This document shows positions 28,605-40,264 of a stretch of DNA of 64,000 bases, piece after piece. The number at the start of each line of letters is the position of its first letter. Position 1 is the stretch's first letter. The DNA is taken from contig NZ_CP102845.1 of the NCBI RefSeq assembly GCF_013307435.2, positions 1,612,001-1,676,000 of the forward strand, written 5' to 3'. Source of the DNA: Microvirga terrae. Lineage in GTDB: Bacteria; Pseudomonadota; Alphaproteobacteria; Rhizobiales; Beijerinckiaceae. The position numbers and the translations under genes were made by a program. The notes under the pieces were generated by a model that ran no database searches, was not told the DNA's origin, and saw nothing but the letters and a program-made list of their open reading frames with translations.

Positions 28605-28750
28605 AAAAGCACTCCTGGATCGATGACAGTCCGAGACAAAAGCCAAGCTTCACCCGATCTAGGGCGTTTTGGCTGCCGACCAGTCCTTTACGGTCCGGCG
28701 TCATAACCCATACGTTAGTCGAGCATTGTCTTTTCGTTTGTTTCAACGGC

Positions 28751-28779
28751 TTGCCATAAGGACGAAGCCCCGTTACAAA
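28751..28779 (+). promoter_or_regulatory. Likely leuA promoter
   Basis: TTGCCA (28751-28756), a 17-nt spacer and TACAAA (28774-28779). The start of transcription would be near 28786, about 45 nt before the leader peptide at 28833. Confidence 0.5.
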
Positions 28780-28832
28780 CAGGCCCGTTGTTCGCGGCTT
28801 CACGTCCGCGGCCGAGGAGGATTCGGGTAGCG

Positions 28833-28928
28833 ATGATCATCGTCTCCCTCAGCGCATGGATGAACGGACCCGCTCCCGCGGCCGATCGCGCTCGTCTTCT
28901 TGGCCTCCTTCTCCTTAGCTGCCCCTGA
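28833..28928 (+). CDS. leuA leader peptide (attenuation)
   Basis: A 31-codon open frame 111 nt before leuA whose end reads RLLGLLLLSCP, six Leu in seven codons, immediately before a hairpin region. An inner ATG at 28860 would give a 22-residue version with the same Leu run. Such leader peptides control leu genes by ribosome stalling on scarce Leu-tRNA. The position and composition make this a confident call although the terminator part is less clear than for ilvB. Confidence 0.82.
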   Translation: MIIVSLSAWMNGPAPAADRARLLGLLLLSCP

Positions 28929-28964
28929 GGGTCGGCTGGGCGTCGCCGCCTGGGCTCTCAGGGG
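28922..28964 (+). promoter_or_regulatory. Hairpin of the leuA attenuator
   Basis: CCCCTGAG (28922-28929), which includes the leader stop codon, pairs perfectly with CTCAGGGG (28957-28964). A ribosome at the Leu codons or at the stop would change whether it forms. No long U-run follows (TTCTGG), so the exact terminator is not evident and the mechanism may differ from the ilvB one. Confidence 0.6.
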
Positions 28965-29039
28965 TTCTGGACCAGCAGAAACAACCTTGAGCGCTGAAGG
29001 CTACTCGCAAGGCCTCGCTCCCTCCGAGAAGGACAATAC

Positions 29040-30605
29040 ATGATGACCGCTTCCGTATCCGGCTCCTCCAAGGACCGCGTTCTGATCTTCGACACGACCC
29101 TGCGCGACGGCGAGCAATGCCCGGGCGCCACCATGACCCTGGAGGAGAAGCTCGAGGTTGCGGAACTGCTCGACACGATGGGAGTCGATATCATCGAGGC
29201 GGGCTTCCCCATCGCGTCCAACGGCGATTTCGAGGCTGTCGCGCTCATCGCCAAGCAGGTGAAGCAGGCCACCGTGGCCGGACTCGCCCGCGCCATCTCG
29301 GCGGATATCGCCCGCGCCGGCGAGGCTGTGCGCCACGCGGCCCGTCCGCGGATCCATACCTTCGTATCGACCTCGCCGATCCATCTGGCGCACCAGATGC
29401 GCAAGTCGGAAGAGGAGGTCCTGGAGATCATCACCAAGACTGTGACCCAGGCGCGCAATCTGATCGAGGACATCGAGTGGTCGGCCATGGACGCCACCCG
29501 GACACCAATCGACTATCTGTGCCGCTGCGTGGAAGCGGCCATCAAGGCCGGCGCCACCACCATCAACCTGCCCGACACGGTGGGTTATGCGACCCCGGAC
29601 GAGTACCGGGCTATGTTCCGGGCCGTGCGCGAACGCGTGCCGAGCGCCGACAAGGCCATCTTCTCCGCCCATTGCCACAATGATCTGGGCCTTGCCGTCG
29701 CCAATTCCCTGGCGGCCCTGGAGGGCGGCGCCCGGCAGATCGAATGCACCCTCAACGGCATTGGCGAGCGCGCCGGCAATGCGGCCCTCGAGGAGGTCGT
29801 CATGGCGATCAAGACTCGTGGCGACGTGCTCCCGTTTGAAACCGGCATCGAGGCCACCATGCTGATGCGCGCCTCGAAGCTGGCATCGGCCGCCACGTCC
29901 TTTCCGGTGCAGTACAACAAGGCCATCGTGGGCCGGAACGCCTTCGCCCATGAGAGCGGCATCCATCAGGACGGCATGCTCAAGAACGCCCAGACCTATG
30001 AGATCATGACGCCCGAGAGCGTCGGCGTGTCAAAGACGTCCCTGATCATGGGCAAGCATTCTGGCAGGGCGGCCTTCCGCAACAAGCTGGAGGAGCTGGG
30101 CTACAGCCTGTCCGATAACCAGTTCCAGGATGCCTTCGAGCGGTTCAAGGAACTCGCGGACCGCAAGAAGCACGTCTATGACGAGGACATTGAAGCCCTG
30201 GTCGACCAGAACATCGCCATGGCCCACGACCGCATCAAGCTGGTCTCTCTCCACATCGTGGCCGGAACCCGTGGTCCGCAGCGCGCCACCATGCGTCTCC
30301 AGGTCGACGATCGGATCGTGATCGAGGAGCAGGAGGGCAACGGACCCGTGGATGCCACCTTTAATGCCATCAAGGCCTTGGTGCCCCACGAAGCGGTGCT
30401 GGAACTCTACCAAGTGCATGCGGTGACCGAGGGAACGGACGCCCAAGCTGAGGTCTCGGTCCGTCTCTCGGCCGACAACCGCAGCGTGACCTCCCGCGCG
30501 GCCGACCCCGACACCCTGGTCGCCTCGGCCCAAGCCTATCTGGGCGCGCTCAACAAGCTCATGAGCCGGGGGGCGCGCCTGCACGCCCAGCACGCAGCGG
30601 AGTAA
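29040..30605 (+). CDS. leuA: 2-isopropylmalate synthase
   Basis: Condenses 2-oxoisovalerate with acetyl-CoA, the first committed step of leucine synthesis. It has 521 residues. The catalytic TIM barrel has FDTTLRDGEQCPGATM at the N-terminus and the metal-binding HCHNDLGLAVANS and GIGERAGNAALEE; the linker contains HESGIHQDGMLKN. The C-terminal allosteric domain (about 400-521), which senses leucine, is intact. With ilvB, ilvN and ilvC 10-15 kb away, the window holds most of the leucine route except leuB, leuC, leuD and ilvD. Confidence 0.97.
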   Translation: MMTASVSGSSKDRVLIFDTTLRDGEQCPGATMTLEEKLEVAELLDTMGVDIIEAGFPIASNGDFEAVALIAKQVKQATVAGLARAISADIARAGEAVRHAARPRIHTFVSTSPIHLAHQMRKSEEEVLEIITKTVTQARNLIEDIEWSAMDATRTPIDYLCRCVEAAIKAGATTINLPDTVGYATPDEYRAMFRAVRERVPSADKAIFSAHCHNDLGLAVANSLAALEGGARQIECTLNGIGERAGNAALEEVVMAIKTRGDVLPFETGIEATMLMRASKLASAATSFPVQYNKAIVGRNAFAHESGIHQDGMLKNAQTYEIMTPESVGVSKTSLIMGKHSGRAAFRNKLEELGYSLSDNQFQDAFERFKELADRKKHVYDEDIEALVDQNIAMAHDRIKLVSLHIVAGTRGPQRATMRLQVDDRIVIEEQEGNGPVDATFNAIKALVPHEAVLELYQVHAVTEGTDAQAEVSVRLSADNRSVTSRAADPDTLVASAQAYLGALNKLMSRGARLHAQHAAE

Positions 30606-30620
30606 CATTGCATACCTGTC

Positions 30621-30648
30621 GCGCATCCCGGTTCAAGCCGGGTTGCGC
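30621..30648 (+). terminator. Hairpin after leuA
   Basis: GCGCATCCCGG (30621-30631) pairs with CCGGGTTGCGC (30638-30648) with one mismatch around a 6-nt loop, 16 nt after the leuA stop. There is no T-run. Confidence 0.45.
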
Positions 30649-30813
30649 GCTTGCTTCCATCAGTGATGACGAGCACGGCCCTTGGCGATGCGCTCGACGA
30701 GAAAAGGGTGATTCACAGGATCGATTCTGTTGTGAATGACCTGTCACGACTGTCCGCTACGCCGTCAAACACGGTTCAGCGGCCCGTTCTGCGATTCTCG
30801 ATCTTGAAAAGAT

Positions 30814-30889
<76 letters not shown>

Positions 30890-31133
30890 GTCGCCGAAGC
30901 GAATTCAGCGGCGCGATGTCCGCTGAAGAGGCCGTGCGTGTAACAAACCGCTCGCCCCCTGTCTAGCCCGTTTTCGGCCTCGCGCCGCAGATTTTCGCGG
31001 GGCCCCTTTCTGGTGACCATCCTGGAACTTTTCCGGCCGGTATCCGCTCGGCCGGAACGGTCAGGCTTTCCGAACATTGACATGGGTTGCAAGGATCGCC
31101 GGGCGTGAACGGCGGCCGGCGGGAGGCTGTCCC

Positions 31134-33446
31134 ATGAATGATGAGCCGAAGATCGAACCTTACCCCGGGCCTGCAGGGGGGTGGGGGTCCCTTAGATCCG
31201 TGGAGACGATCCTGTCCAGGGAAGGCAGGCTCCTCAGCGGCAACGCGATTCTGCTCAAGCAGAACAAGCCGGACGGCTATGCCTGCGTGAGTTGCGCCTG
31301 GGCCAAGCCCGCCGAACCCCGCACCTTCGAGTATTGCGAGAACGGTGCCAAGGCCACGGCCTGGGAGCTGACCACCAAGCGGGTAACGCCTGAGTTCTTC
31401 GCCAAGCATACCCTTTCCGAATTGAGAACCTGGAGCGATCACGACCTCGAAGAGGCCGGACGCCTGACGCACCCCATGCGCTGGGATGCGGCGTCGGATA
31501 CCTACAAGCCGGTGACTTGGGCGCACGCGTTCCGCGAGATCGGCCAGGAGCTGAAAGGCTTCGATCCGCGTCAGGTGGTGCTCTATGCCTCCGGCCGCGC
31601 TTCCCTCGAGACCTCCTACATGTGGGCGCTGTTCGCTCGGCTCTACGGCACCAATAACCTGCCGGATTCCTCCAACATGTGCCACGAGAGCACCTCAGTG
31701 GCGTTGCCCCAGAGCATCGGTGTTTCGGTGGGGACCGTCATTCTCGACGATTTCGAGAAAACCGACTGCATCTTGTTCTTCGGCCAGAACGTCGGGACGA
31801 ACAGTCCGCGCATGCTCCATCCGCTCCAGGAAGCGGCGAAGCGCGGGGTGCCGATTATCACCTTCAATCCTCTGAAGGAGCGCGGGCTCGAACGTTTCAC
31901 CAACCCTCAGGCGCCGACTGAAATGCTGACGGGCTCGGAAACGCGGATCTCGTCGCAGTATCATCAGGTGAAGATCGGCGGGGATATCGCGGCCCTCATG
32001 GGCATGGCCAAGATCCTGATCGAAGCCGACGATCGCGCCCGGGAGGTCGGCGGCAAGCCCGTGCTCGACCATGCCTTCATCGCCGAGCATACCCATGGCT
32101 TCGAGGAGTTCGCGCGCGCTGCACGCCAGGCGTCCTGGCCTGAACTGGAGCGCCAGTCCGGCCTGCCGCAGGCGACACTGGAAGCGGCCGCAGCCGCCTA
32201 TGCTCAGGCGAACGCAGTCATCGGCATCTACGGCATGGGGCTGACCCAGCACAAGGCCGGGGTCGAGAACGTGCAGATGCTCGTCAATCTGCTCCTACTG
32301 CGCGGCAATATCGGCAGGCCGGGAGCCGGGATCTGCCCGGTGCGCGGCCATTCCAACGTGCAAGGACAGCGTACGGTCGGGATTGCGGAGAAACCCGAGC
32401 TGGTGCCCCTCGACAAGCTGAAGGAGCAATATGGGTTCGAGCCGCCGCGCTGGAAGGGAACCACGACGGTCGAGGCCTGTGAAGGCATTCTCAAAGGCGA
32501 GATGAAAGCCTTTGTGGCGCTCGGCGGAAACTTCGTGCGGGCTGCGCCGGAGACGGCAGCGTTGGAGAAGGCTTGGACGCGCTTGCGCCTGTCGGTGCAG
32601 ATCTCGACGAAGCTCAACCGCAACCATCTCATCCCTGGTGAGATTTCCTACATTCTCCCATGTCTCGGGCGCATCGAGATCGATGAGCAGGAGACCGGGC
32701 CCCAAGCCGTTGCCGTCGAAGACTCGACGGCCTGCATCCACGGATCGAAGGGCGTGGCGAAGCCCGCAAGCTCCGATCTCCTGTCGGAGCCGCGCATCGT
32801 CGCGGAGATTGCAAAGGCGACGCTCCCGGTGAACGACAAGGTGCCCTGGGATGAATGGGTGGCCGATTATGCCCTCGTCCGCGACGCGATAGAGGAAACC
32901 TATCCGGAGGATTTCCGCGCTTTCAACAAGCGAATGTGGAAGCCGGGCGGATTCCACCGCCCCATCGCGGCGCGCGAGAGGCGCTGGAAGACGAAGACGG
33001 GCAAGGCCAACTTCATCGTCCCTCAGAGCCTGGAGGAGGATCTCGGGACCGCCGAAAAGGATCCCGACATCTTCAAGCTTATGACCGTACGCTCCAACGA
33101 TCAGTTCAACACGACCGTCTACGGCTACTACGACAGGTTCAGAGGCGTCAGGGGCACCCGCATGGTGCTCTTCATGAATCCGAATGACGTCGCCAAGTTG
33201 AAATTAAATGAGGGCGACTTGGTCACTCTCACGACGGCCGTCGATGATGGCGTCGTGCGACAGGTGAGCGGATTGCGCGTGACTCCTTACGAGATCCCGG
33301 AAGGCTGCTGTGCCGCGTACTACCCTGAGTGCAATCCGCTGATACCGGTCTGGCACCATGCGGATCACAGCAAGGTGCCGGCGGCGAAATCGATTCCGAT
33401 CCGTATCGCCCCGATGCAGGAACGGCAGCCGGAGGCAGCGGAATGA
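31134..33446 (+). CDS. FdhF/YdeP-family molybdopterin oxidoreductase
   Basis: A 770-residue cytoplasmic enzyme of the DMSO-reductase superfamily, formate-dehydrogenase-alpha-like YdeP group. Cysteines Cys51, Cys54 and Cys68 (in YACVSCAW and EYCENG) can ligate an iron-sulfur cluster, and Cys183 in NMCHEST occupies the position of the formate dehydrogenase Se-Cys/Cys ligand to Mo. The C-terminal domain (about 640-760) has the MGD-binding fold. The reaction is unknown; E. coli YdeP is linked to acid resistance. No signal peptide. The start at 31134 follows GGGAGG. It overlaps fdhD by 4 nt, which fits a need for FdhD sulfuration. Confidence 0.9.
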   Translation: MNDEPKIEPYPGPAGGWGSLRSVETILSREGRLLSGNAILLKQNKPDGYACVSCAWAKPAEPRTFEYCENGAKATAWELTTKRVTPEFFAKHTLSELRTWSDHDLEEAGRLTHPMRWDAASDTYKPVTWAHAFREIGQELKGFDPRQVVLYASGRASLETSYMWALFARLYGTNNLPDSSNMCHESTSVALPQSIGVSVGTVILDDFEKTDCILFFGQNVGTNSPRMLHPLQEAAKRGVPIITFNPLKERGLERFTNPQAPTEMLTGSETRISSQYHQVKIGGDIAALMGMAKILIEADDRAREVGGKPVLDHAFIAEHTHGFEEFARAARQASWPELERQSGLPQATLEAAAAAYAQANAVIGIYGMGLTQHKAGVENVQMLVNLLLLRGNIGRPGAGICPVRGHSNVQGQRTVGIAEKPELVPLDKLKEQYGFEPPRWKGTTTVEACEGILKGEMKAFVALGGNFVRAAPETAALEKAWTRLRLSVQISTKLNRNHLIPGEISYILPCLGRIEIDEQETGPQAVAVEDSTACIHGSKGVAKPASSDLLSEPRIVAEIAKATLPVNDKVPWDEWVADYALVRDAIEETYPEDFRAFNKRMWKPGGFHRPIAARERRWKTKTGKANFIVPQSLEEDLGTAEKDPDIFKLMTVRSNDQFNTTVYGYYDRFRGVRGTRMVLFMNPNDVAKLKLNEGDLVTLTTAVDDGVVRQVSGLRVTPYEIPEGCCAAYYPECNPLIPVWHHADHSKVPAAKSIPIRIAPMQERQPEAAE

Positions 33447-34258
33447 CGTTACACCTGTCGCCAGTCATCCGCCTGCCGCGCATGAGCGTGGCGCAGGATG
33501 CCTCCTTCCCGGGCGAACGCGTGGTGCCGGAGGAAACGCCGGTTGCCCTGACCTATAACGGTTCGACGCATGCCGTGATGATGGCGAGTCCGTCCGATCT
33601 GGAGGATTTCGCCATCGGCTTCAGCTTGTCGGAAGGGATTATTCACGATCCCGCCGATCTCCTGTCGATGGAAATGGTCGAGCACGATCTCGGATGCGAG
33701 ATCAGGATGTGGCTGTCAGACCGAAGTGGCAGCTCCTACCAGATGCGCCGACGCGCCTTGGCCGGTCCAGTCGGTTGCGGATTGTGCGGCGTGGAATCCC
33801 TGGCCGAGGCCACACGGCCGGTTCAGACGGTGACGGGCTCGCTTCGCGTGCATCCGGGGGCTGTCAAAATCGCCATGACCGATCTTTCCGATGCGCAACG
33901 CCTGAACAGGGAAGCCCGCGCCATCCATGCCGCAGCCTTCTGGCGACCAAGTGAGGGCGTGATCGCTATTCGGGAGGACGTCGGACGGCACAACGCGCTC
34001 GACAAGCTCGCCGGGGCTCTGGCCAGGGCATCGGAGCCTGGTTCCGATGGTCTCGTGCTGCTGACCAGCCGCGTATCCCTCGAAATGGTGCAGAAGACGG
34101 CTCGTATGGGCGCCTCAATCCTGGTCGCCGTCTCGGCGCCGACCGCCCTTGCCGTACGGGTCGCGGAAAGCTGCGGAATCACCCTCGTGGCCGTGGCCCG
34201 AGGCGATGCCTTCGAGGTTTTCACGCACCCTGATCGCATCGACTTCCATCCAGCATGA
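33443..34258 (+). CDS. fdhD: Sulfurtransferase FdhD for molybdoenzymes
   Basis: Transfers sulfur from a desulfurase to the Mo cofactor of formate-dehydrogenase-type enzymes. It has 271 residues, with the active cysteines Cys112 and Cys115 in GCGLCG and the conserved EDVGRHNALDKL and LTSRVSLEMVQK. The start overlaps the ydeP-like stop (ATGA), so the client is almost surely that enzyme. The next gene, actA, starts 92 nt downstream, so these may form one transcript. Confidence 0.93.
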   Translation: MTLHLSPVIRLPRMSVAQDASFPGERVVPEETPVALTYNGSTHAVMMASPSDLEDFAIGFSLSEGIIHDPADLLSMEMVEHDLGCEIRMWLSDRSGSSYQMRRRALAGPVGCGLCGVESLAEATRPVQTVTGSLRVHPGAVKIAMTDLSDAQRLNREARAIHAAAFWRPSEGVIAIREDVGRHNALDKLAGALARASEPGSDGLVLLTSRVSLEMVQKTARMGASILVAVSAPTALAVRVAESCGITLVAVARGDAFEVFTHPDRIDFHPA

Positions 34259-34350
34259 GGGAACGAAGCTGCGCCGAGCCGATTGTGTCAACAGCGAAGC
34301 TTTATTTCGGGCGCACGGCCTGATCCAGCAAAGGGTGCGCGGCACAGGCG

Positions 34351-35001
34351 ATGGCGCAGCTCTTCACACCGGCGGCCACCACTCTGTTTCGGGTGGTGAT
34401 CGTGCTCCTAGGTCTGAGCGCCGTAGCGGCCGGCTGCATAGCCTATGTCTGGGCACGCTCCGACAGCACCTGGAATGTCGGAAAGGCGGCGCCGCAGCCG
34501 GTGCCTTTCCGGCATGATCTCCACAGCGGTTCCCTCGGCATCGACTGCCGGTATTGCCACGCGACCGTGGAGCGCGCGGCGGATGCCGGCATGCCCTCCG
34601 CCCAGACCTGCATGTCGTGCCATTCGCAGGTATGGGTGGGAGCAAGCGTCCTCGAGCCGGTCCGATCGAGCTTCGTCCTCGGTCAGCCGATCGAATGGAC
34701 GTCCGTTCATCGCCTGCCGGACTACGCCTATTTCCATCACGCCGCTCACGTGACCAAGGGTGTTGCCTGCGAGACCTGCCACGGCCGCGTGGATCAGATG
34801 CCGAAGACGGTGAAGTCCCAGACCATGTCCATGGGATGGTGCCTTGATTGCCATCGCGATCCCGTGCCGAATCTGCGGCCGCGCGAGGCGGTGTTCGCGA
34901 CCGGATATGAGGCGCATGGCCAGAACCTGCCCGAGGACGTGCGTACATTCTATGAGGAGGCTTCGCGACGCCTCACCAGCTGCAACACCTGCCACCGGTA
35001 G
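34351..35001 (+). CDS. actA: Alternative complex III subunit ActA, pentaheme cytochrome c
   Basis: The membrane-anchored multiheme subunit of alternative complex III, a quinol:cytochrome c oxidoreductase unrelated to bc1. It has 216 residues with one N-terminal membrane helix (about 12-33). Five CXXCH sites are Cys66-His70, Cys87-His91, Cys140-His144, Cys164-His168 and Cys211-His215, the number known for ActA. It heads a six-gene act operon; actB follows after 5 nt. Confidence 0.94.
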   Translation: MAQLFTPAATTLFRVVIVLLGLSAVAAGCIAYVWARSDSTWNVGKAAPQPVPFRHDLHSGSLGIDCRYCHATVERAADAGMPSAQTCMSCHSQVWVGASVLEPVRSSFVLGQPIEWTSVHRLPDYAYFHHAAHVTKGVACETCHGRVDQMPKTVKSQTMSMGWCLDCHRDPVPNLRPREAVFATGYEAHGQNLPEDVRTFYEEASRRLTSCNTCHR

Positions 35002-35006
35002 AAGCG

Positions 35007-37919
<2,913 letters not shown>

Positions 37920-37923
37920 CCCA

Positions 37924-39237
37924 ATGAGCGGTAGAGCCCAGGCGGTGACGAGCACGGTCGCGGACGTTGCGCTGTCCCGCCGGTTCGGCTGGGTCTGGTG
38001 GATCGCGCTTCTCGCCTCGGGAGCGCTCGTGCTGCTGCTGGGCTACACGCTGATCTCGGTAGCGATCCTCGGAGTCGGCGTCTGGGGGGTGAACATTCCC
38101 TTCGTCTGGGGCTTCGACCTCATCAACTATGCCTGGTGGATCGGCATCGCCAACGGGGCGAGCCTGTTCGCAGCCATCCTGGTGCTGCGTCGCCACGGTC
38201 TGCGCACGGCCGTCAACCGCTTCGCCGAAGGCGTGGCGTTCTTCGCCGTCATCTGCGCGGGCATTTTCCCGATCGTCCATCTCGGGCGTCCCTGGCTGTT
38301 CTACTGGGTGTTTCCCTATCCGGCGACGTTCCAGGTCTGGCCGCAGTTCCGCAGCACCCTGACCTGGGACTTCTGGGCCATCAGCACCCATGCCATCGTG
38401 ACGAGCCTGCTCTGGTATGTCGGCCTCATTCCCGACCTCGCGACCCTGCGCGACCGCGCCCGAACCCGGGCGGCGAAGCGGGTCTATGGCGTGTTCGCCC
38501 TCGGCTGGCGCGGCTCGGTCCGCCACTGGGCCTATCATCAGCGCGCGTACCGCCTCGTGGCCATCCTGGTGCTGCCCCTGATCCTCATCATGCAGAGCAC
38601 GGTGGCGTTCGAGTTCGCCGTGACCCTGGTGCCCGACTGGCACGAGACGCGCCAGCCGCTGCATTTCGTGGCCACCGGCCTGGCTCAAGGGTTGTCGATC
38701 GTGCTGCTCGTGGCGGTTCTGCTGCGCTGGGGGCTGCGGCTGGGACGCTACATTGACGAGGAGGACGTCGATCTCCTGGGCCGGCTCGTCCTCGCGAGCG
38801 CCCTCGTGTCCGGCTATCTCTATCTCGACGAGATCGCGTCCGCGCTTCTGGCCGAGCGCATCCCGCAGGAAGCCACCTTCAACCGCATCACGGGTGATTA
38901 CGCGGGCCTCTACTGGATGTCCATCGTCTACAGCATCGTGATCCCGCAGCTTCTCTGGCTCAAGGCCGCGCGTCAGAGCACCGTCGCGGGGATCTTCGTC
39001 GGAATCTCCATCGGGGTCGGAATCTGGTTCGACCGCTTCTCGATCATCATCGGCGGCCTCCAGACGGACTACCTGCCCTCCATCTGGCGAACCTACGCGC
39101 CGACGCTTCCGGAAACAGGCCTGTTCCTCGGGACCCTGGGGTTGTTCGCGGCTCTCTTGCTGCTGTTCGTGCGCTTCCTCCCCGTGGTCTCCATGTTCGA
39201 GACCCGCCACGACGAGCACGAGGAGGCCTCCTCATGA
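37924..39237 (+). CDS. actC: Alternative complex III subunit ActC (NrfD-like quinol site)
   Basis: A 437-residue membrane subunit with about ten helices, of the NrfD/PsrC fold that carries the quinol-binding site in ACIII. Motifs include WGFDLINYAWWIGIANGASLFAA, PIVHLGRPWLFYWVFPYP and AYRLVAILVLPLILIMQSTVAFEFA. The start at 37924, 4 nt after actB, fits the family N-terminus. It overlaps actD by 4 nt. Electrons would pass from here through the ActB Fe-S chain to the ActA hemes. Confidence 0.94.
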   Translation: MSGRAQAVTSTVADVALSRRFGWVWWIALLASGALVLLLGYTLISVAILGVGVWGVNIPFVWGFDLINYAWWIGIANGASLFAAILVLRRHGLRTAVNRFAEGVAFFAVICAGIFPIVHLGRPWLFYWVFPYPATFQVWPQFRSTLTWDFWAISTHAIVTSLLWYVGLIPDLATLRDRARTRAAKRVYGVFALGWRGSVRHWAYHQRAYRLVAILVLPLILIMQSTVAFEFAVTLVPDWHETRQPLHFVATGLAQGLSIVLLVAVLLRWGLRLGRYIDEEDVDLLGRLVLASALVSGYLYLDEIASALLAERIPQEATFNRITGDYAGLYWMSIVYSIVIPQLLWLKAARQSTVAGIFVGISIGVGIWFDRFSIIIGGLQTDYLPSIWRTYAPTLPETGLFLGTLGLFAALLLLFVRFLPVVSMFETRHDEHEEASS

Positions 39238-39773
39238 CGCAGGCTCCCTACGGCGTCATGGCCGAATTCAAGACGCCCGACGCCCTTCTGGCGGCCGTCA
39301 GATCCGCCAAGCGCGCCGGCTACACGCGGTTCGATGCCTACAGTCCGTTCCCGCTGCCGGATCTCGCCGAGGAGCTCGGCGTCCGCACCACCGTCATTCC
39401 CTGGATCGCCTTCGTGGCGGGCCTGATCGGCGCCGGCCTTCAATACGGCGCCCAGTACTGGATGAACGCCGTCGACTATCCCTTGAACGTCGGCGGCCGG
39501 CCGCTGGACAGCTGGCCGGCCTTCATCCCGGCGACGCTGATCGTGGCGATCCTCTGGGCCGGGGCCGCGACCCTGATCGGGCTGCTCCTGATTCTGCGGC
39601 TGCCGCGGCTCCATCATCCCGTCTTCGCCGTTCACGGTTTCGAGCGGGCGTCCAACGACCGCTTCTTCCTCTGCATTCTCGGCGACGATCCGCTCTTCGA
39701 GGACAACGAGACCCGCGGCTTCCTGGAGGCCCAGTCGCCGATGATCGTGCGGGAGGTTCCCGCATGCGGCTGA
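39234..39773 (+). CDS. actD: Alternative complex III subunit ActD (DUF3341)
   Basis: A 179-residue membrane subunit with an N-terminal soluble part (PYGVMAEFKTPDALLAAVRSAKRAGY), two membrane helices (about 54-76 and 99-123) and a C-terminal soluble part containing FERASNDRFFLCILGDD. These are hallmarks of DUF3341, the ActD family. Overlaps actC and actE by short stretches. Confidence 0.93.
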   Translation: MTQAPYGVMAEFKTPDALLAAVRSAKRAGYTRFDAYSPFPLPDLAEELGVRTTVIPWIAFVAGLIGAGLQYGAQYWMNAVDYPLNVGGRPLDSWPAFIPATLIVAILWAGAATLIGLLLILRLPRLHHPVFAVHGFERASNDRFFLCILGDDPLFEDNETRGFLEAQSPMIVREVPACG

Positions 39774-40264
39774 TCTTGAGCCTCGTCGGCCTGGGTCTTC
39801 TCCTGGCCGCCTGCGATACCGGCACCGAGGAGCGGAATGCCGTCGCGTCCACGCGGACCGTTCAGAGACCCTACCAGGCGCTGCCGCCGGGCACCGTCGC
39901 CCGGGGAACGGCCGCCCGGCAGGCGGCCCTGGAACCGCCCGGGCCTGAACCGACGCCACAACTCCTCGCACGGGGCGAGGAGAGGTTCCGGGTGTTCTGC
40001 TCACCCTGCCACGGGATCAGCGGGCGCGGCGACGGAACCGTGGTCTCGCGCGGCTTTGCGCCGCCGCCCTCCTATCACGAGGAGAGGCTGCGCGGCCTGA
40101 CGCCCGAGCAGATCGTCCAGGTGATCACCCACGGCAAGGGCCGGATGTTTCCTTACGCGGACCGCGTGCCGCCCGAGGAGCGCTGGGCCATAGCGCATCA
40201 CGTGAAGCGGTTGCAGGAGCGGGACGCCGATGCACCCGAGGCTTCGGAGGCCGGAACCCCATGA
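39764..40264 (+). CDS. actE: Alternative complex III subunit ActE, monoheme cytochrome c lipoprotein
   Basis: A 166-residue lipoprotein cytochrome c. The signal peptide ends in LLAAC (Cys19 or near), and a single heme motif CSPCH lies at about 86-90, with a candidate distal Met in KGRMFPYADRVPPEERW. Its likely role is to accept electrons from ActA and pass them to the caa3 oxidase. The 5' end overlaps actD by 10 nt and the 3' end overlaps actF by 4 nt. Confidence 0.92.
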   Translation: MRLILSLVGLGLLLAACDTGTEERNAVASTRTVQRPYQALPPGTVARGTAARQAALEPPGPEPTPQLLARGEERFRVFCSPCHGISGRGDGTVVSRGFAPPPSYHEERLRGLTPEQIVQVITHGKGRMFPYADRVPPEERWAIAHHVKRLQERDADAPEASEAGTP

